A DNA stretch of 52,314 bases from positions 1-52,314 of the forward strand of contig JASLCF010000106.1 in assembly GCA_030146155.1 (NCBI GenBank). The letters are read 5' to 3'. Each line of letters starts with the position of its first letter. Within the stretch, counting starts at the first letter, position 1. This stretch comes from Savagea sp. GTDB lineage: Bacteria > Bacillota > Bacilli > Bacillales_A > Planococcaceae. Made by a program: the position numbers and the translations under genes. Positions 42,933 through 49,953 of the stretch are shown here, piece after piece. The notes beneath the pieces were generated by a model, which made no database searches, was not told where the DNA came from, and saw only the letters and a program-made list of their open reading frames with translations.

Positions 42933-45065
42933 ATGAAGTGGACAGTTTTAGGCATATACACAGTAGTCTTTCTCTGTATTTTGAGTTACTTCAGCCTTCG
43001 TTTTACACCAGAAGTGAGTGAGGTTGAAGATGGGCAACGTGTTTTATTAACCAACGCATCTTCCGTTGCAATCGATGGAGATCGACTCGCAGGTTTTATT
43101 CGCATTAAAAATGAACGCTTTTACTTTACCTCGCTGATTCAGACAGCAGAAGAGCAAGAAAAGTTAGCTGCGTCCCTTTTAGAAGGAGCTTCTGTCTTCG
43201 CTACAATTCATTTCAAAGAAATTGCACCTCCCCCACATCAATATGCCTTTGATTTCAAAAACTATTTGAAAAATAAAGGTGTTCAACGCCAAATTGAATT
43301 GACCTCTCTTTCTGACTGGCAAGAAAGTCAGCAACCCCTAGCCAAATTACTAAAAATTCGTCAACGTATACAAAAGAATATCGAAATGTATTTTCCACCT
43401 CTACTCGCTAAAGAAATGAAAGCGTTATTAATTGGCGAGCGATCTGATACGGTGATTGAAGAGCAAGAGATGTTTCAACGACTAGGGATTTCGCATTTAC
43501 TTGCGATTTCAGGCCTTCATATTGGATTACTTACTTTTTTAATGCGTGCGATTGGTTTGAGGTTAGGTTTTACAAAAGAGAAAGTCGATTTAGTTTTATT
43601 TATATGCTTACCGTTATATGCGATTCTTGCAGGTTTAAGTCCATCGGTAATGCGGGCTTGTCTGATGACGATGTTTCTCATTCTAGCGCTTCGTTTTCCG
43701 CAGTGGTTGAAACCAATGGATGCGATTGCTTTTAGTTTTATTGGTTTAGTCCTTTATCATCCTTATTTGATGGCGATGCCAGGGTTTCAATTTTCTTTCG
43801 GTGCAGCTTTCACGATTATTATGAGCCGCCAACTATTACAGCAACAGTCTTCTTTCAAACAATTATTTTTAATCAGTCTCCTCACACAAATTACCCTTTA
43901 TCCGCTCTTGCTTTTTCACTTCTATGAATTATCACTTTCTTCAATAGTGGTTAACATACTGTATGTCCCGATTTATAGTTTTGTGTTATTACCTCTCTAT
44001 TTGATCCTACTCTTCCTCTCTTTCACTACACCCTTTCTTTTAACAGTAGTCCTTCCTGTGCTTTATCCAATTCGCGAATTATTTCAATTGTTTACAGAAG
44101 GGTTAGCGAGCTTGCCTTATCAAATGTGGGTAGGCGGTGCATTATCAAAAATAGTTACATTTTTATTAACGATGAGTGTCGCTCTTTCCCTGTATCTTTA
44201 CGAAATGAAAAGAAAAAAGACTGCTTTATTACTGATCAGTTTGCCTCTTATGATTATTGTCAGCAAACCTTATCTAGATAGTCAAATCAAATTGAGTTTT
44301 ATTGATGTAGGGCAAGGCGATAGTTTATTAATTGAATTGCCTCACCGAGAAGCAGTTATTCTGGTAGATACAGGAGGATATCTTCCCTATGAAAAAGAAG
44401 AATGGCAAGAGAGAAAAAATCCATATGATGTGGGGAGACAAGTCATAGTTCCTTATTTAAAAGGCAAGGGGATTTATCGAATTGATGCTTTGCTCATTAC
44501 GCATGGACATCATGATCATATGCAAGGAGCATTTCAATTGATCGATCGGATTCAAGTGAATAAAGTAGTTTATTCTAAAGGGAGTGAAAGGGAGGAAGTA
44601 ATGCAACAATTTTTAGAAAGAGTAGAAGACAAAGGCATCTCAGCACATCCGATTCAACAAGGAGATAAATGGCAGTTCAAAACGACATTGATTCGTTTTC
44701 TTTGGCCAAAAGGTGATTCAGTGATGTGGCAAGAGAATGACCGTTCAATTAGTTTTGAACTGACACACCCGAAAGTACAATTGATTGCTACAGGCGATTT
44801 AGAACAATTCGGTGAGCAACAACTCATCAAGCATCAACAATTGATTCCACATGCTTTACGACTATTAAAAGCCGGACATCATGGCAGTAGAACGTCTACC
44901 ACTGCTGATTTTTTAGATTTTATTCAACCTGATCAAATCATTATCAGTGTGGGACGAAACAACAGGTATCAGCATCCCCATGAAGAAGTCATTGAACGAA
45001 TCACACAGTATGGCATTCCTTATCGGACGACTGCTGACGAACAGACCATTGAATTAAAGTATTAA
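42933..45065 (+). CDS. comEC: Competence DNA channel protein ComEC
   Basis: ComEC forms the channel through which one DNA strand enters the cell. From the first ATG (42933) the product has 710 aa: N-terminal helix, an OB-like extracytoplasmic domain, the competence membrane domain with ISHLLAISGLHIGLL (about 183-197) and many helices (to about 450), then a metallo-beta-lactamase-like domain with DVGQGDSLLI, DTGG and THGHHDHMQG. The frame is open for 57 codons upstream and adds a clear membrane helix there, but it has no ATG, GTG or TTG. The best extended start is ATT at 42801 with GAGAGGG eight bases before it. The coordinate given is the conservative one. Confidence 0.93.
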   Translation: MKWTVLGIYTVVFLCILSYFSLRFTPEVSEVEDGQRVLLTNASSVAIDGDRLAGFIRIKNERFYFTSLIQTAEEQEKLAASLLEGASVFATIHFKEIAPPPHQYAFDFKNYLKNKGVQRQIELTSLSDWQESQQPLAKLLKIRQRIQKNIEMYFPPLLAKEMKALLIGERSDTVIEEQEMFQRLGISHLLAISGLHIGLLTFLMRAIGLRLGFTKEKVDLVLFICLPLYAILAGLSPSVMRACLMTMFLILALRFPQWLKPMDAIAFSFIGLVLYHPYLMAMPGFQFSFGAAFTIIMSRQLLQQQSSFKQLFLISLLTQITLYPLLLFHFYELSLSSIVVNILYVPIYSFVLLPLYLILLFLSFTTPFLLTVVLPVLYPIRELFQLFTEGLASLPYQMWVGGALSKIVTFLLTMSVALSLYLYEMKRKKTALLLISLPLMIIVSKPYLDSQIKLSFIDVGQGDSLLIELPHREAVILVDTGGYLPYEKEEWQERKNPYDVGRQVIVPYLKGKGIYRIDALLITHGHHDHMQGAFQLIDRIQVNKVVYSKGSEREEVMQQFLERVEDKGISAHPIQQGDKWQFKTTLIRFLWPKGDSVMWQENDRSISFELTHPKVQLIATGDLEQFGEQQLIKHQQLIPHALRLLKAGHHGSRTSTTADFLDFIQPDQIIISVGRNNRYQHPHEEVIERITQYGIPYRTTADEQTIELKY

Positions 45066-45067
45066 AA

Positions 45068-45106
45068 AAACACTCCCTCTTTCCAAAGAAAGGGGAGTGC
45101 ATTTTG
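45068..45106 (+). terminator. Terminator after comEC
   Basis: CACTCCC (45071-45077) pairs with GGGAGTG (45093-45099), with CTTTC/GAAAG pairing inside, an A-run before and TTTTG after. It may also serve yqzM on the minus strand. Confidence 0.7.
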
Positions 45107-45130
45107 ATTTCAATGTAACTTAAGGACCGA

Positions 45131-45262
45131 TTAGCTAACTAAGTCGATAATTGTAGCAACTACAAAAATAGATGAAAATGCTAAGAAAGGCACAATAAAT
45201 CCGACTACTGCGTCACTAAAGTCATTACGTTTACATTGAACTTCTTTTTCGAACTCATTCAT
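45131..45262 (-). CDS. yqzM: YqzM family small membrane protein
   Basis: A 43-aa protein too short for usual gene calling. It starts with ATG (45262-45260) behind an AGGAGGTG site on the minus strand and begins MNEFEKEVQCKRND, followed by one membrane helix (about 20-40). Size, N-terminus, orientation and place between comEC and holA all agree with B. subtilis YqzM. Its function is unknown. A TATAAT-like element lies about 30 bases upstream. Confidence 0.85.
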   Translation of the reverse strand: MNEFEKEVQCKRNDFSDAVVGFIVPFLAFSSIFVVATIIDLVS

Positions 45263-45329
45263 TGCTACACCTCCTATTTCATAACTCATTATATCGGAAA
45301 TGAGAAGAGAAAGCTATTCATTTTATTGG

Positions 45330-45360
45330 TTTGTGACAAGTTGGTAAAATACGTCACAAA
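45330..45360. promoter_or_regulatory. Perfect 8-bp inverted repeat between yqzM and holA
   Basis: TTTGTGAC (45330-45337) and GTCACAAA (45353-45360) form perfect arms separated by 15 bases, ending three bases before the proposed holA -35. It has no T-run, so it is not an obvious terminator; an operator is possible. No factor is identified. Confidence 0.4.
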
Positions 45361-45363
45361 TTG

Positions 45364-45392
45364 TTCAAACGTTGGCGAAGATGAACTATACT
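45364..45392 (+). promoter_or_regulatory. Promoter of holA
   Basis: TTCAAA (45364-45369) and TATACT (45387-45392) are 17 bases apart. Transcription would begin near 45399, very close to the Shine-Dalgarno GGAGAGGTG. Confidence 0.6.
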
Positions 45393-45409
45393 AGAGGAGA
45401 GGTGAAAAG

Positions 45410-46402
45410 ATGAGAAAAGTTTGGCAATCGATTGATAAAGGTGAACTCGCCCCTGTTTATTTAATATATGGAGAAGAAGAGGCTTTAATCCAAGAGACAT
45501 TACGAAAGATTGAAATGGCGTTATCGACTACCGCCTATGAAAAAATCTCTTTTGATTTAGAACAACAACCTGTTGAACAATTGTTAGAAGAAGCCGATAC
45601 ATTTCCTTTTTTAGTTGATAAAAAATTAATTATTGGTCATTCCGCTGCATTTTTGCAAGGAACAGAACAAAAAATAAGCCATGCACTGGATTACACGATG
45701 GAGTGGTTAAAAAATCCATCGCCTACAGCAATTGTTGTCTTTATTGTTTATTCCGAGAAACTGGACAAGCGTAAAAAAATTACGAAAGCGATGCTGAAAG
45801 ATACGGTTGTAGTAGAAGCCTTACCTTTAACAGGAAAAGATTTACTCGTGACGTTGCAACAACATGCTTCAAAAAATAGTTATGAATTAACGAGAGAAGC
45901 TGGCATCCTTCTCATTCAAAAGATAGGGGAACATCTACAGCAATTGCTGAATGATTTAGATAAAGTGATGACCTATTGTGGGGAAGAAGATGTGATTACT
46001 CCGCAACATATTGAAGAAGTCATTACAGAAAGTAAGGAAGAGGATGTCTTTGAATTGACGAATGCCTTTGTCAAAGGAGATGTACAAAAAGCTCTTCAAA
46101 TCTATCAAGACTTATTGAGTTTTGGCAACGACCCTATCATGTTGACCTCATTGATTGCAGGCCAAATAAGGCTAACACTCTATGCAAGAGGTTATATGAA
46201 AAAAGGGTTACGTGATCAAGAAATTGCACGAGAAATGGGTGTGCACCCGTATCGAATCAAACTAGCAAGTGGCGCATTTCGTGGGGTTTCTGAGACGCAG
46301 TTATTAGAGAAACTCAGTTTGTTAGCAGAAGTCGACTATCAATTGAAATCAAGTAGTATTAAACGTGATCAAATTTTAGAATTATTTTTATTAAAACAAT
46401 AG
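45410..46402 (+). CDS. holA: DNA polymerase III delta subunit HolA (YqeN)
   Basis: The delta subunit is the clamp-opening wrench of the DNA polymerase III clamp loader. The 330-aa protein has the family N-terminus with LAPVYLIYGEEEALIQETL (core YLIYGEE, about 15-21), degenerate AAA+ folds without a working Walker A, and the C-terminal helical collar domain (about 205-330) with FGNDPIMLTSLIAGQIRLTL (core DPIMLTSLIAGQ). GGAGAGGTG precedes the ATG. Position next to rpsT is conserved in Bacilli. Confidence 0.95.
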   Translation: MRKVWQSIDKGELAPVYLIYGEEEALIQETLRKIEMALSTTAYEKISFDLEQQPVEQLLEEADTFPFLVDKKLIIGHSAAFLQGTEQKISHALDYTMEWLKNPSPTAIVVFIVYSEKLDKRKKITKAMLKDTVVVEALPLTGKDLLVTLQQHASKNSYELTREAGILLIQKIGEHLQQLLNDLDKVMTYCGEEDVITPQHIEEVITESKEEDVFELTNAFVKGDVQKALQIYQDLLSFGNDPIMLTSLIAGQIRLTLYARGYMKKGLRDQEIAREMGVHPYRIKLASGAFRGVSETQLLEKLSLLAEVDYQLKSSSIKRDQILELFLLKQ

Positions 46403-46429
46403 AAAGAGCCTGCCTCTTTCTTTTTTTTG
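46402..46429 (+). terminator. Terminator after holA
   Basis: GAAAGAG (46402-46408) pairs with CTCTTTC (46414-46420), directly followed by eight T. The stem begins on the last base of the holA stop codon. Confidence 0.9.
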
Positions 46430-46431
46430 TA

Positions 46432-46466
46432 CAAAAAAAGGATCACCCGTGAGGATCATCCTTTTA
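46432..46466 (-). terminator. Terminator after rpsT
   Basis: Read on the minus strand, AAAAGGAT (46465-46458) pairs with ATCCTTTT (46444-46437), with an inner GATCC/GGATC-type pairing, and ends in a T-run. It is convergent with the holA terminator. Confidence 0.8.
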
Positions 46467-46471
46467 CGCAA

Positions 46472-46720
46472 TTATGCTTTTTTCATAAGACGTGATTTTT
46501 GACGAGCTGCAGTGTTTTTGTGGATTAATCCTTTACCTGCTGCAGTGTCTAAACGTTTAACAGCGTCTTTAAGTAATGCAGTAGCGTTTTCGTCATTCGC
46601 TGCTACAGCTGCTTCTGCTTTACGCATTGCTGTACGCATCGCTGCTTTGTAATTTGAGTTTTGTTCGTTAACTTTTGCACTTTTACGAACGCGTTTAATA
46701 GCACCTTTAATGTTTGGCAT
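46472..46720 (-). CDS. rpsT: 30S ribosomal protein S20
   Basis: S20 binds 16S rRNA. The 82-aa basic protein begins PNIKGAIKRVRKSAK and ends HKNTAARQKSRLMKKA, both family hallmarks. The frame extends to 46735, but GGAGGTG precedes the ATG at 46720. In B. subtilis gpr and spoIIP lie between this gene and lepA; here lepA is directly divergent. Confidence 0.98.
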   Translation of the reverse strand: MPNIKGAIKRVRKSAKVNEQNSNYKAAMRTAMRKAEAAVAANDENATALLKDAVKRLDTAAGKGLIHKNTAARQKSRLMKKA

Positions 46721-46796
46721 TTCATTCACCTCCAACTTATGAGTAAGAAGAGTGTGTCCTCAATCGTAATTTCAGATTCTCTTTACAACAAGCATT

Positions 46797-46825
46797 ATTT
46801 TATCAAAGAAATGAACAAAGTGCAA
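46797..46825 (-). promoter_or_regulatory. Promoter of rpsT
   Basis: On the minus strand TTGCAC (46825-46820) and TAAAAT (46802-46797) are 17 bases apart. A leader of about 70 bases precedes rpsT, long enough for S20 autoregulation, though no specific structure was recognised. Confidence 0.65.
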
Positions 46826-46883
46826 TGCTAATCTACACGAGAAAAAAATAACTTATAATCTATCAAATTGTATTCAGTCAACA

Positions 46884-46912
46884 TTGAAGTGTTGAAGATG
46901 TACTGTTATACT
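46884..46912 (+). promoter_or_regulatory. Promoter of lepA
   Basis: TTGAAG (46884-46889) and TATACT (46907-46912) are 17 bases apart, with TG at 46904-46905 giving an extended -10. The start codon at 46943 is about 24 bases from the predicted transcript start. Confidence 0.75.
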
Positions 46913-46942
46913 ACTATTAGCATATTTAGGAGTGAACAGCGA

Positions 46943-48766
46943 ATGAATACTAAAGATAGATTAGAACGTCAAAAAAATATTCGGAACTTTTCAATTATCG
47001 CGCATATTGACCATGGAAAAAGTACATTAGCCGATCGAATATTAGAAAAGACGAATACTGTAACTGCACGTGAAATGAAGACTCGTACATTGGATTCAAT
47101 GGAGTTAGAACAAGAACGTGGCATTACGATTAAATTAAATGCCGTACAATTGCAATATCAAGCCAGAAATGGTGAAGAGTATACTTTTCATTTAATTGAT
47201 ACACCTGGTCACGTCGATTTCACTTATGAAGTGTCTAGAAGTTTAGCAGCTTGTGAAGGGGCTATCCTGGTGGTCGATGCCGCACAAGGAATCGAAGCCC
47301 AAACATTAGCAAACGTTTATTTAGCATTGGACAATGATTTAGAAATCTTACCTGTTATTAATAAAATAGATTTACCCGCAGCTGATCCGGAACGTGTCAG
47401 AGGAGAGGTAGAAGATGTAATCGGTATTGATGCATCTGAAGCTGTACTTGCCTCTGCTAAAGCGGGAATCGGAATTGAAGACATTTTAGAGCAAATTGTT
47501 GAGAAAGTTCCCGCACCACAAGGCGATCCAACAGCTCCCTTACAAGCTTTAATTTTCGACTCCCACTATGACCAGTATAAAGGGGTTATAGTCAACATTC
47601 GTATTATCGAAGGTACGGTGAAGCCAGGTGATCAAATTCGCATGATGGCAACTGGGAAAGAATTCGAAGTAATCGAAGTAGGGGTATTTACACCACATGC
47701 AAAAAATACGGAAGAATTAACAGTCGGGGATGTAGGTTTCCTTTCTGCATCCATTAAAAATGTTGGGGATACACAAGTAGGGGATACGGTTACACATGTT
47801 GAACGTCCGGCATCTGAACCACTGCCAGGGTATCGTCGAATGAATCCGATGGTGTTCTGTGGGCTTTACCCGATTGATACGTCGAAATACGTTGATTTAC
47901 GTGAGGCTTTAGAAAAATTAGAGTTGAATGACTCAGCCTTAGAATATGAAGCTGAAACTTCACAAGCTTTAGGTTTTGGTTATCGCTGTGGATTTTTAGG
48001 TTTATTGCATATGGAAATTATTCAAGAACGAATTGAACGTGAGTTTGGTATTGATTTGATTACGACTGCACCATCTGTTATTTACAATGTCGTACAAACA
48101 GACGGTACTGCAACTAAAGTAGATAACCCGTCATTCATGCCAGATCCTCAAAAGATTGATTATGTAGAAGAACCTTATGTCAAGGCATCAATTATGGTTC
48201 CAGAAACATATGTAGGGGCAGTGATGGAGCTGTGTCAGAAGAAACGTGGGAATTTTATGACGATGGATTATTTAGATTCAACACGTGTCAACGTCATTTA
48301 TGAATTACCACTTGCTGAAATTGTTTACGACTTCTTCGACCAATTGAAATCACAAACTAAAGGATATGCTTCTTTAGATTATGAGATTATTGGGTATAAA
48401 CAATCTAAATTAGTGAAAATGGATATTTTATTAAATGGTGAGAAAGTAGATGCGTTGAGCTTCATTGTTCACCGTGATTTCAGTTATGAACGCGGAAAAG
48501 CCATTGTCGATAAGTTACGTGATTTAATTCCGAGACAGCAATTTGAGGTTCCTGTGCAAGCCGCTGTGGGTCAAAAAATTGTAGCTCGTTCAACGATTAA
48601 ATCATTAGGAAAGAACGTCTTGGCTAAATGTTACGGCGGAGATATTTCTCGTAAACGTAAATTGTTGGATAAACAAAAAGAAGGTAAAAAACGGATGAAG
48701 CAAGTCGGTTCCGTTGAGATACCTCAAGAAGCCTTTATGGCGGTACTGAAGATGGATGAGGACTAA
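46943..48766 (+). CDS. lepA: Elongation factor 4 (LepA), ribosomal GTPase
   Basis: LepA is a translational GTPase linked to initiation and ribosome assembly. The 607-aa protein has G1 AHIDHGKST (20-28), G2 in the GITIKLNAVQ region, G3 DTPGH (about 82-86), G4 NKID (about 136-139), EF-G-like domains II, III and V, and the unique LepA C-terminal domain (about 490-607; GKNVLAKCYGGDISRKRKLL-type, core CYGGDISRKRK). The frame runs back to 46868 through the promoter; the ATG at 46943 follows AGGAGTG. This is the last gene of the conserved segment. Confidence 0.97.
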   Translation: MNTKDRLERQKNIRNFSIIAHIDHGKSTLADRILEKTNTVTAREMKTRTLDSMELEQERGITIKLNAVQLQYQARNGEEYTFHLIDTPGHVDFTYEVSRSLAACEGAILVVDAAQGIEAQTLANVYLALDNDLEILPVINKIDLPAADPERVRGEVEDVIGIDASEAVLASAKAGIGIEDILEQIVEKVPAPQGDPTAPLQALIFDSHYDQYKGVIVNIRIIEGTVKPGDQIRMMATGKEFEVIEVGVFTPHAKNTEELTVGDVGFLSASIKNVGDTQVGDTVTHVERPASEPLPGYRRMNPMVFCGLYPIDTSKYVDLREALEKLELNDSALEYEAETSQALGFGYRCGFLGLLHMEIIQERIEREFGIDLITTAPSVIYNVVQTDGTATKVDNPSFMPDPQKIDYVEEPYVKASIMVPETYVGAVMELCQKKRGNFMTMDYLDSTRVNVIYELPLAEIVYDFFDQLKSQTKGYASLDYEIIGYKQSKLVKMDILLNGEKVDALSFIVHRDFSYERGKAIVDKLRDLIPRQQFEVPVQAAVGQKIVARSTIKSLGKNVLAKCYGGDISRKRKLLDKQKEGKKRMKQVGSVEIPQEAFMAVLKMDED

Positions 48767-48783
48767 AGAGTTCTATCATTGAT

Positions 48784-48857
48784 AACGTTGGTGAAAAAAT
48801 CATCTTCTCTTGAACTTAAGAGAAGGTGGTGGAATTTCACTAACGTTTTTTTATTTT
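48784..48857 (+). terminator. Long terminator hairpin after lepA
   Basis: AACGTTGGTGAAA (48784-48796) pairs with TTTCACTAACGTT (48835-48847), and inner arms ATCATCTTCTCTT and AAGAGAAGGTGGT pair across GAACTT. The arms total about 26 pairs with G-U pairs and are followed by TTTTTTTATTTT. Between here and 49010 there is about 150 bases of AT-rich sequence in which I see nothing. Confidence 0.85.
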
Positions 48858-49004
48858 AAATAGAAAACAGGTGAATCTCTGTTGAATTAAAATCAAAGAA
48901 AATCATCAGCTTGGAAGGAACTCACTTATCAAATAATCAATTAAACTGAATTCTTGACGCTATCTTGGTATGAAAAAATATTTATAGGTGAAAAAAAGTC
49001 AGTC

Positions 49005-49132
49005 TGTCCTATCCCATTGATTTATGTTGCACCTTTTGATGCTCTCTACAGGAAAGGGCCGCCTAGAACGGAAAGCAACGTTTTTTTGTATTCACTTTAT
49101 GACAAAGACAACCACGAAAACTTGACTCAATC
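49005..49132. repeat. Internally deleted copy of the dispersed repeat
   Basis: The head at 49011-49050 aligns with 52251-52290 (both contain CCATTGATTT and CACCTTTT, with ATGCT/GATGCT next), and the tail at 49112-49132 matches 91-111 in 20 of 21 positions. A 62-codon open frame crosses it but is not coding-like. The element lies immediately upstream of the SAM riboswitch promoter. Confidence 0.5.
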
Positions 49133-49148
49133 GCTATCATGAAGAAAA

Positions 49149-49177
49149 TTGACAACGGATTAATTCATTGTTAAAAT
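49149..49177 (+). promoter_or_regulatory. Promoter of the SAM riboswitch transcript
   Basis: TTGACA (49149-49154) and TAAAAT (49172-49177) are exactly 17 bases apart, with TG at 49169-49170 (extended -10). Transcription would start near 49184, about 15 bases before riboswitch helix P1. Confidence 0.85.
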
Positions 49178-49198
49178 GATGACCAATTCAATAGATTT

Positions 49199-49350
49199 CC
49201 TTATCGAGAGCAAGGGAGGCATCTGGGCTGATGATCTTGCGGCAACCATCCATTTATGGAACGGTGCTAAATCCAGCAGGGGATTGTCCCTGAAAGATGA
49301 GGAAGAGTGACTCTTTTACATCGACCTCTTCCTATCATGGAAAGGTTTTT
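49199..49350 (+). promoter_or_regulatory. SAM-I (S-box) riboswitch with terminator
   Basis: S-box signatures appear in order: CTTATCGAGAG (from 49200), AAGGGAGG, CTGGGCTGATGA, GCGGCAACC (49240-49248), a variable hairpin, GGTGCTAAATCC (49263-49274), and GAAAGATGAGG (49302-49312), which closes P1 by pairing GATGAG with CTTATC. Downstream, AGGAAGAG (about 49310-49317) can pair with CTCTTCCT as antiterminator, whereas CCTCTTCC can instead pair with GGAAAGG (about 49339-49345) before a T-run as terminator. SAM binding should therefore switch the downstream gene off. Confidence 0.93.
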
Positions 49351-49373
49351 TTATTTGTAAAGGAGAGAGAAAA

Positions 49374-49643
49374 ATGGTCATTTTAAAAACAACGTGGATT
49401 AAAGGTTACACCCCAATTGCAGTAGAAGCGGTTCGTATTCATTTATTTAACTTTAGAGTAGACGTATTAGCAGGAGAAGCCATCGAAGCATTTTTTACTG
49501 CTGTCCAGACGGATGAGGCTTGGTTAGAAGTGAGAGTGAATGAGAGCGCTATTCATTATTACAAACGTGAAATGATTGCTAAAATCGAATGTATAGTGAC
49601 AGATGAGCCGAATCCATTTTTGTTGTATGAGAATAAAGACTAG
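49374..49643 (+). CDS. Unrecognised 89-aa protein under SAM riboswitch control
   Basis: A small soluble protein, about neutral to slightly acidic, with no signal peptide, no membrane helix and one cysteine. Predicted strands alternate with a helix: TTWIKGYTPIAVEAVRIHLF, FRVDVLAGEAIEAFFTAV, then DEAWLEVRVNES and a Lys-rich segment YKREMIAKIECIV. I do not recognise a family. GGAGAGAG precedes the ATG. The S-box leader implies expression when SAM or methionine is low, suggesting a role in methionine, sulfur or SAM metabolism, but the protein itself does not show which. It is the only gene between the S-box and the next promoter. Confidence 0.75.
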   Translation: MVILKTTWIKGYTPIAVEAVRIHLFNFRVDVLAGEAIEAFFTAVQTDEAWLEVRVNESAIHYYKREMIAKIECIVTDEPNPFLLYENKD

Positions 49644-49666
49644 TACCACTTCTTAAGACAAGGGCT

Positions 49667-49694
49667 TGACAATAAAGTGTAAAGAATATAGATT
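49667..49694 (+). promoter_or_regulatory. Promoter of the TPP riboswitch transcript
   Basis: Consensus TTGACA (49667-49672) followed after 16 bases by TAGATT (49689-49694). It lies 24 bases after the stop of the 89-aa gene, so the two riboswitches serve separate transcripts. Confidence 0.6.
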
Positions 49695-49715
49695 GAAGAT
49701 AACTTAAATAGTTTC

Positions 49716-49803
49716 ACTAGGGGTGTCTAACGACTGAGATGAGCATACGCTCGAACCCTTTGAACCTGAACTAGTTCATACTAGCGTAGGAAAGTGCAGC
49801 AAT
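49716..49803 (+). promoter_or_regulatory. TPP (THI-box) riboswitch
   Basis: The THI-box core is nearly consensus: ACTAGGGGTG (from 49717), CTGAGATGAG (49734-49743), then ACCCTTTGAACCTGAACTAG, TTCATACTAGCGTAGGAAAGTG (core motifs CCTTTGAACCTGA and TAGCGTAGGAA). It is followed by a helix GGCAAATCATCAAT/ATTGATGTTTGCC (49819-49860) and then a terminator, so control is probably at the level of transcription, off when TPP is plentiful. Confidence 0.96.
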
Positions 49804-49870
49804 CGGATACATAAAATAGGCAAATCATCAATCAATGGTGATTGTTTATTGATGTTTGCCGTTTATTCAT

Positions 49871-49901
49871 GCAACTTTCTGAAAAGAGAGTTGCTTTTTT
49901 T
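49871..49901 (+). terminator. Riboswitch-associated terminator before the SDR gene
   Basis: GCAACTTTCT (49871-49880) pairs with AGAGAGTTGC (49885-49894), followed by seven T. It lies between the THI-box and the SDR start and is the likely off-switch. Confidence 0.85.
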
Positions 49902-49953
49902 ATGGCATCCTTCACTTTCATTATTTAAGTAAAAAATATTGAGGAGTGGAAAA

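Noticed and set aside
46868..46942. N-terminal extension of lepA
   Set aside because: It covers the promoter -35 and -10 elements; the conserved LepA start is at 46943.
48954..49142. 62-codon plus-strand open frame downstream of lepA
   Set aside because: It crosses the dispersed repeat, lacks a Shine-Dalgarno, and its content matches no protein type.
49816..49862. Helix GGCAAATCATCAAT/ATTGATGTTTGCC as a separate terminator
   Set aside because: The following tract is not a T-run; it is more likely part of the TPP riboswitch expression platform before the terminator at 49871.
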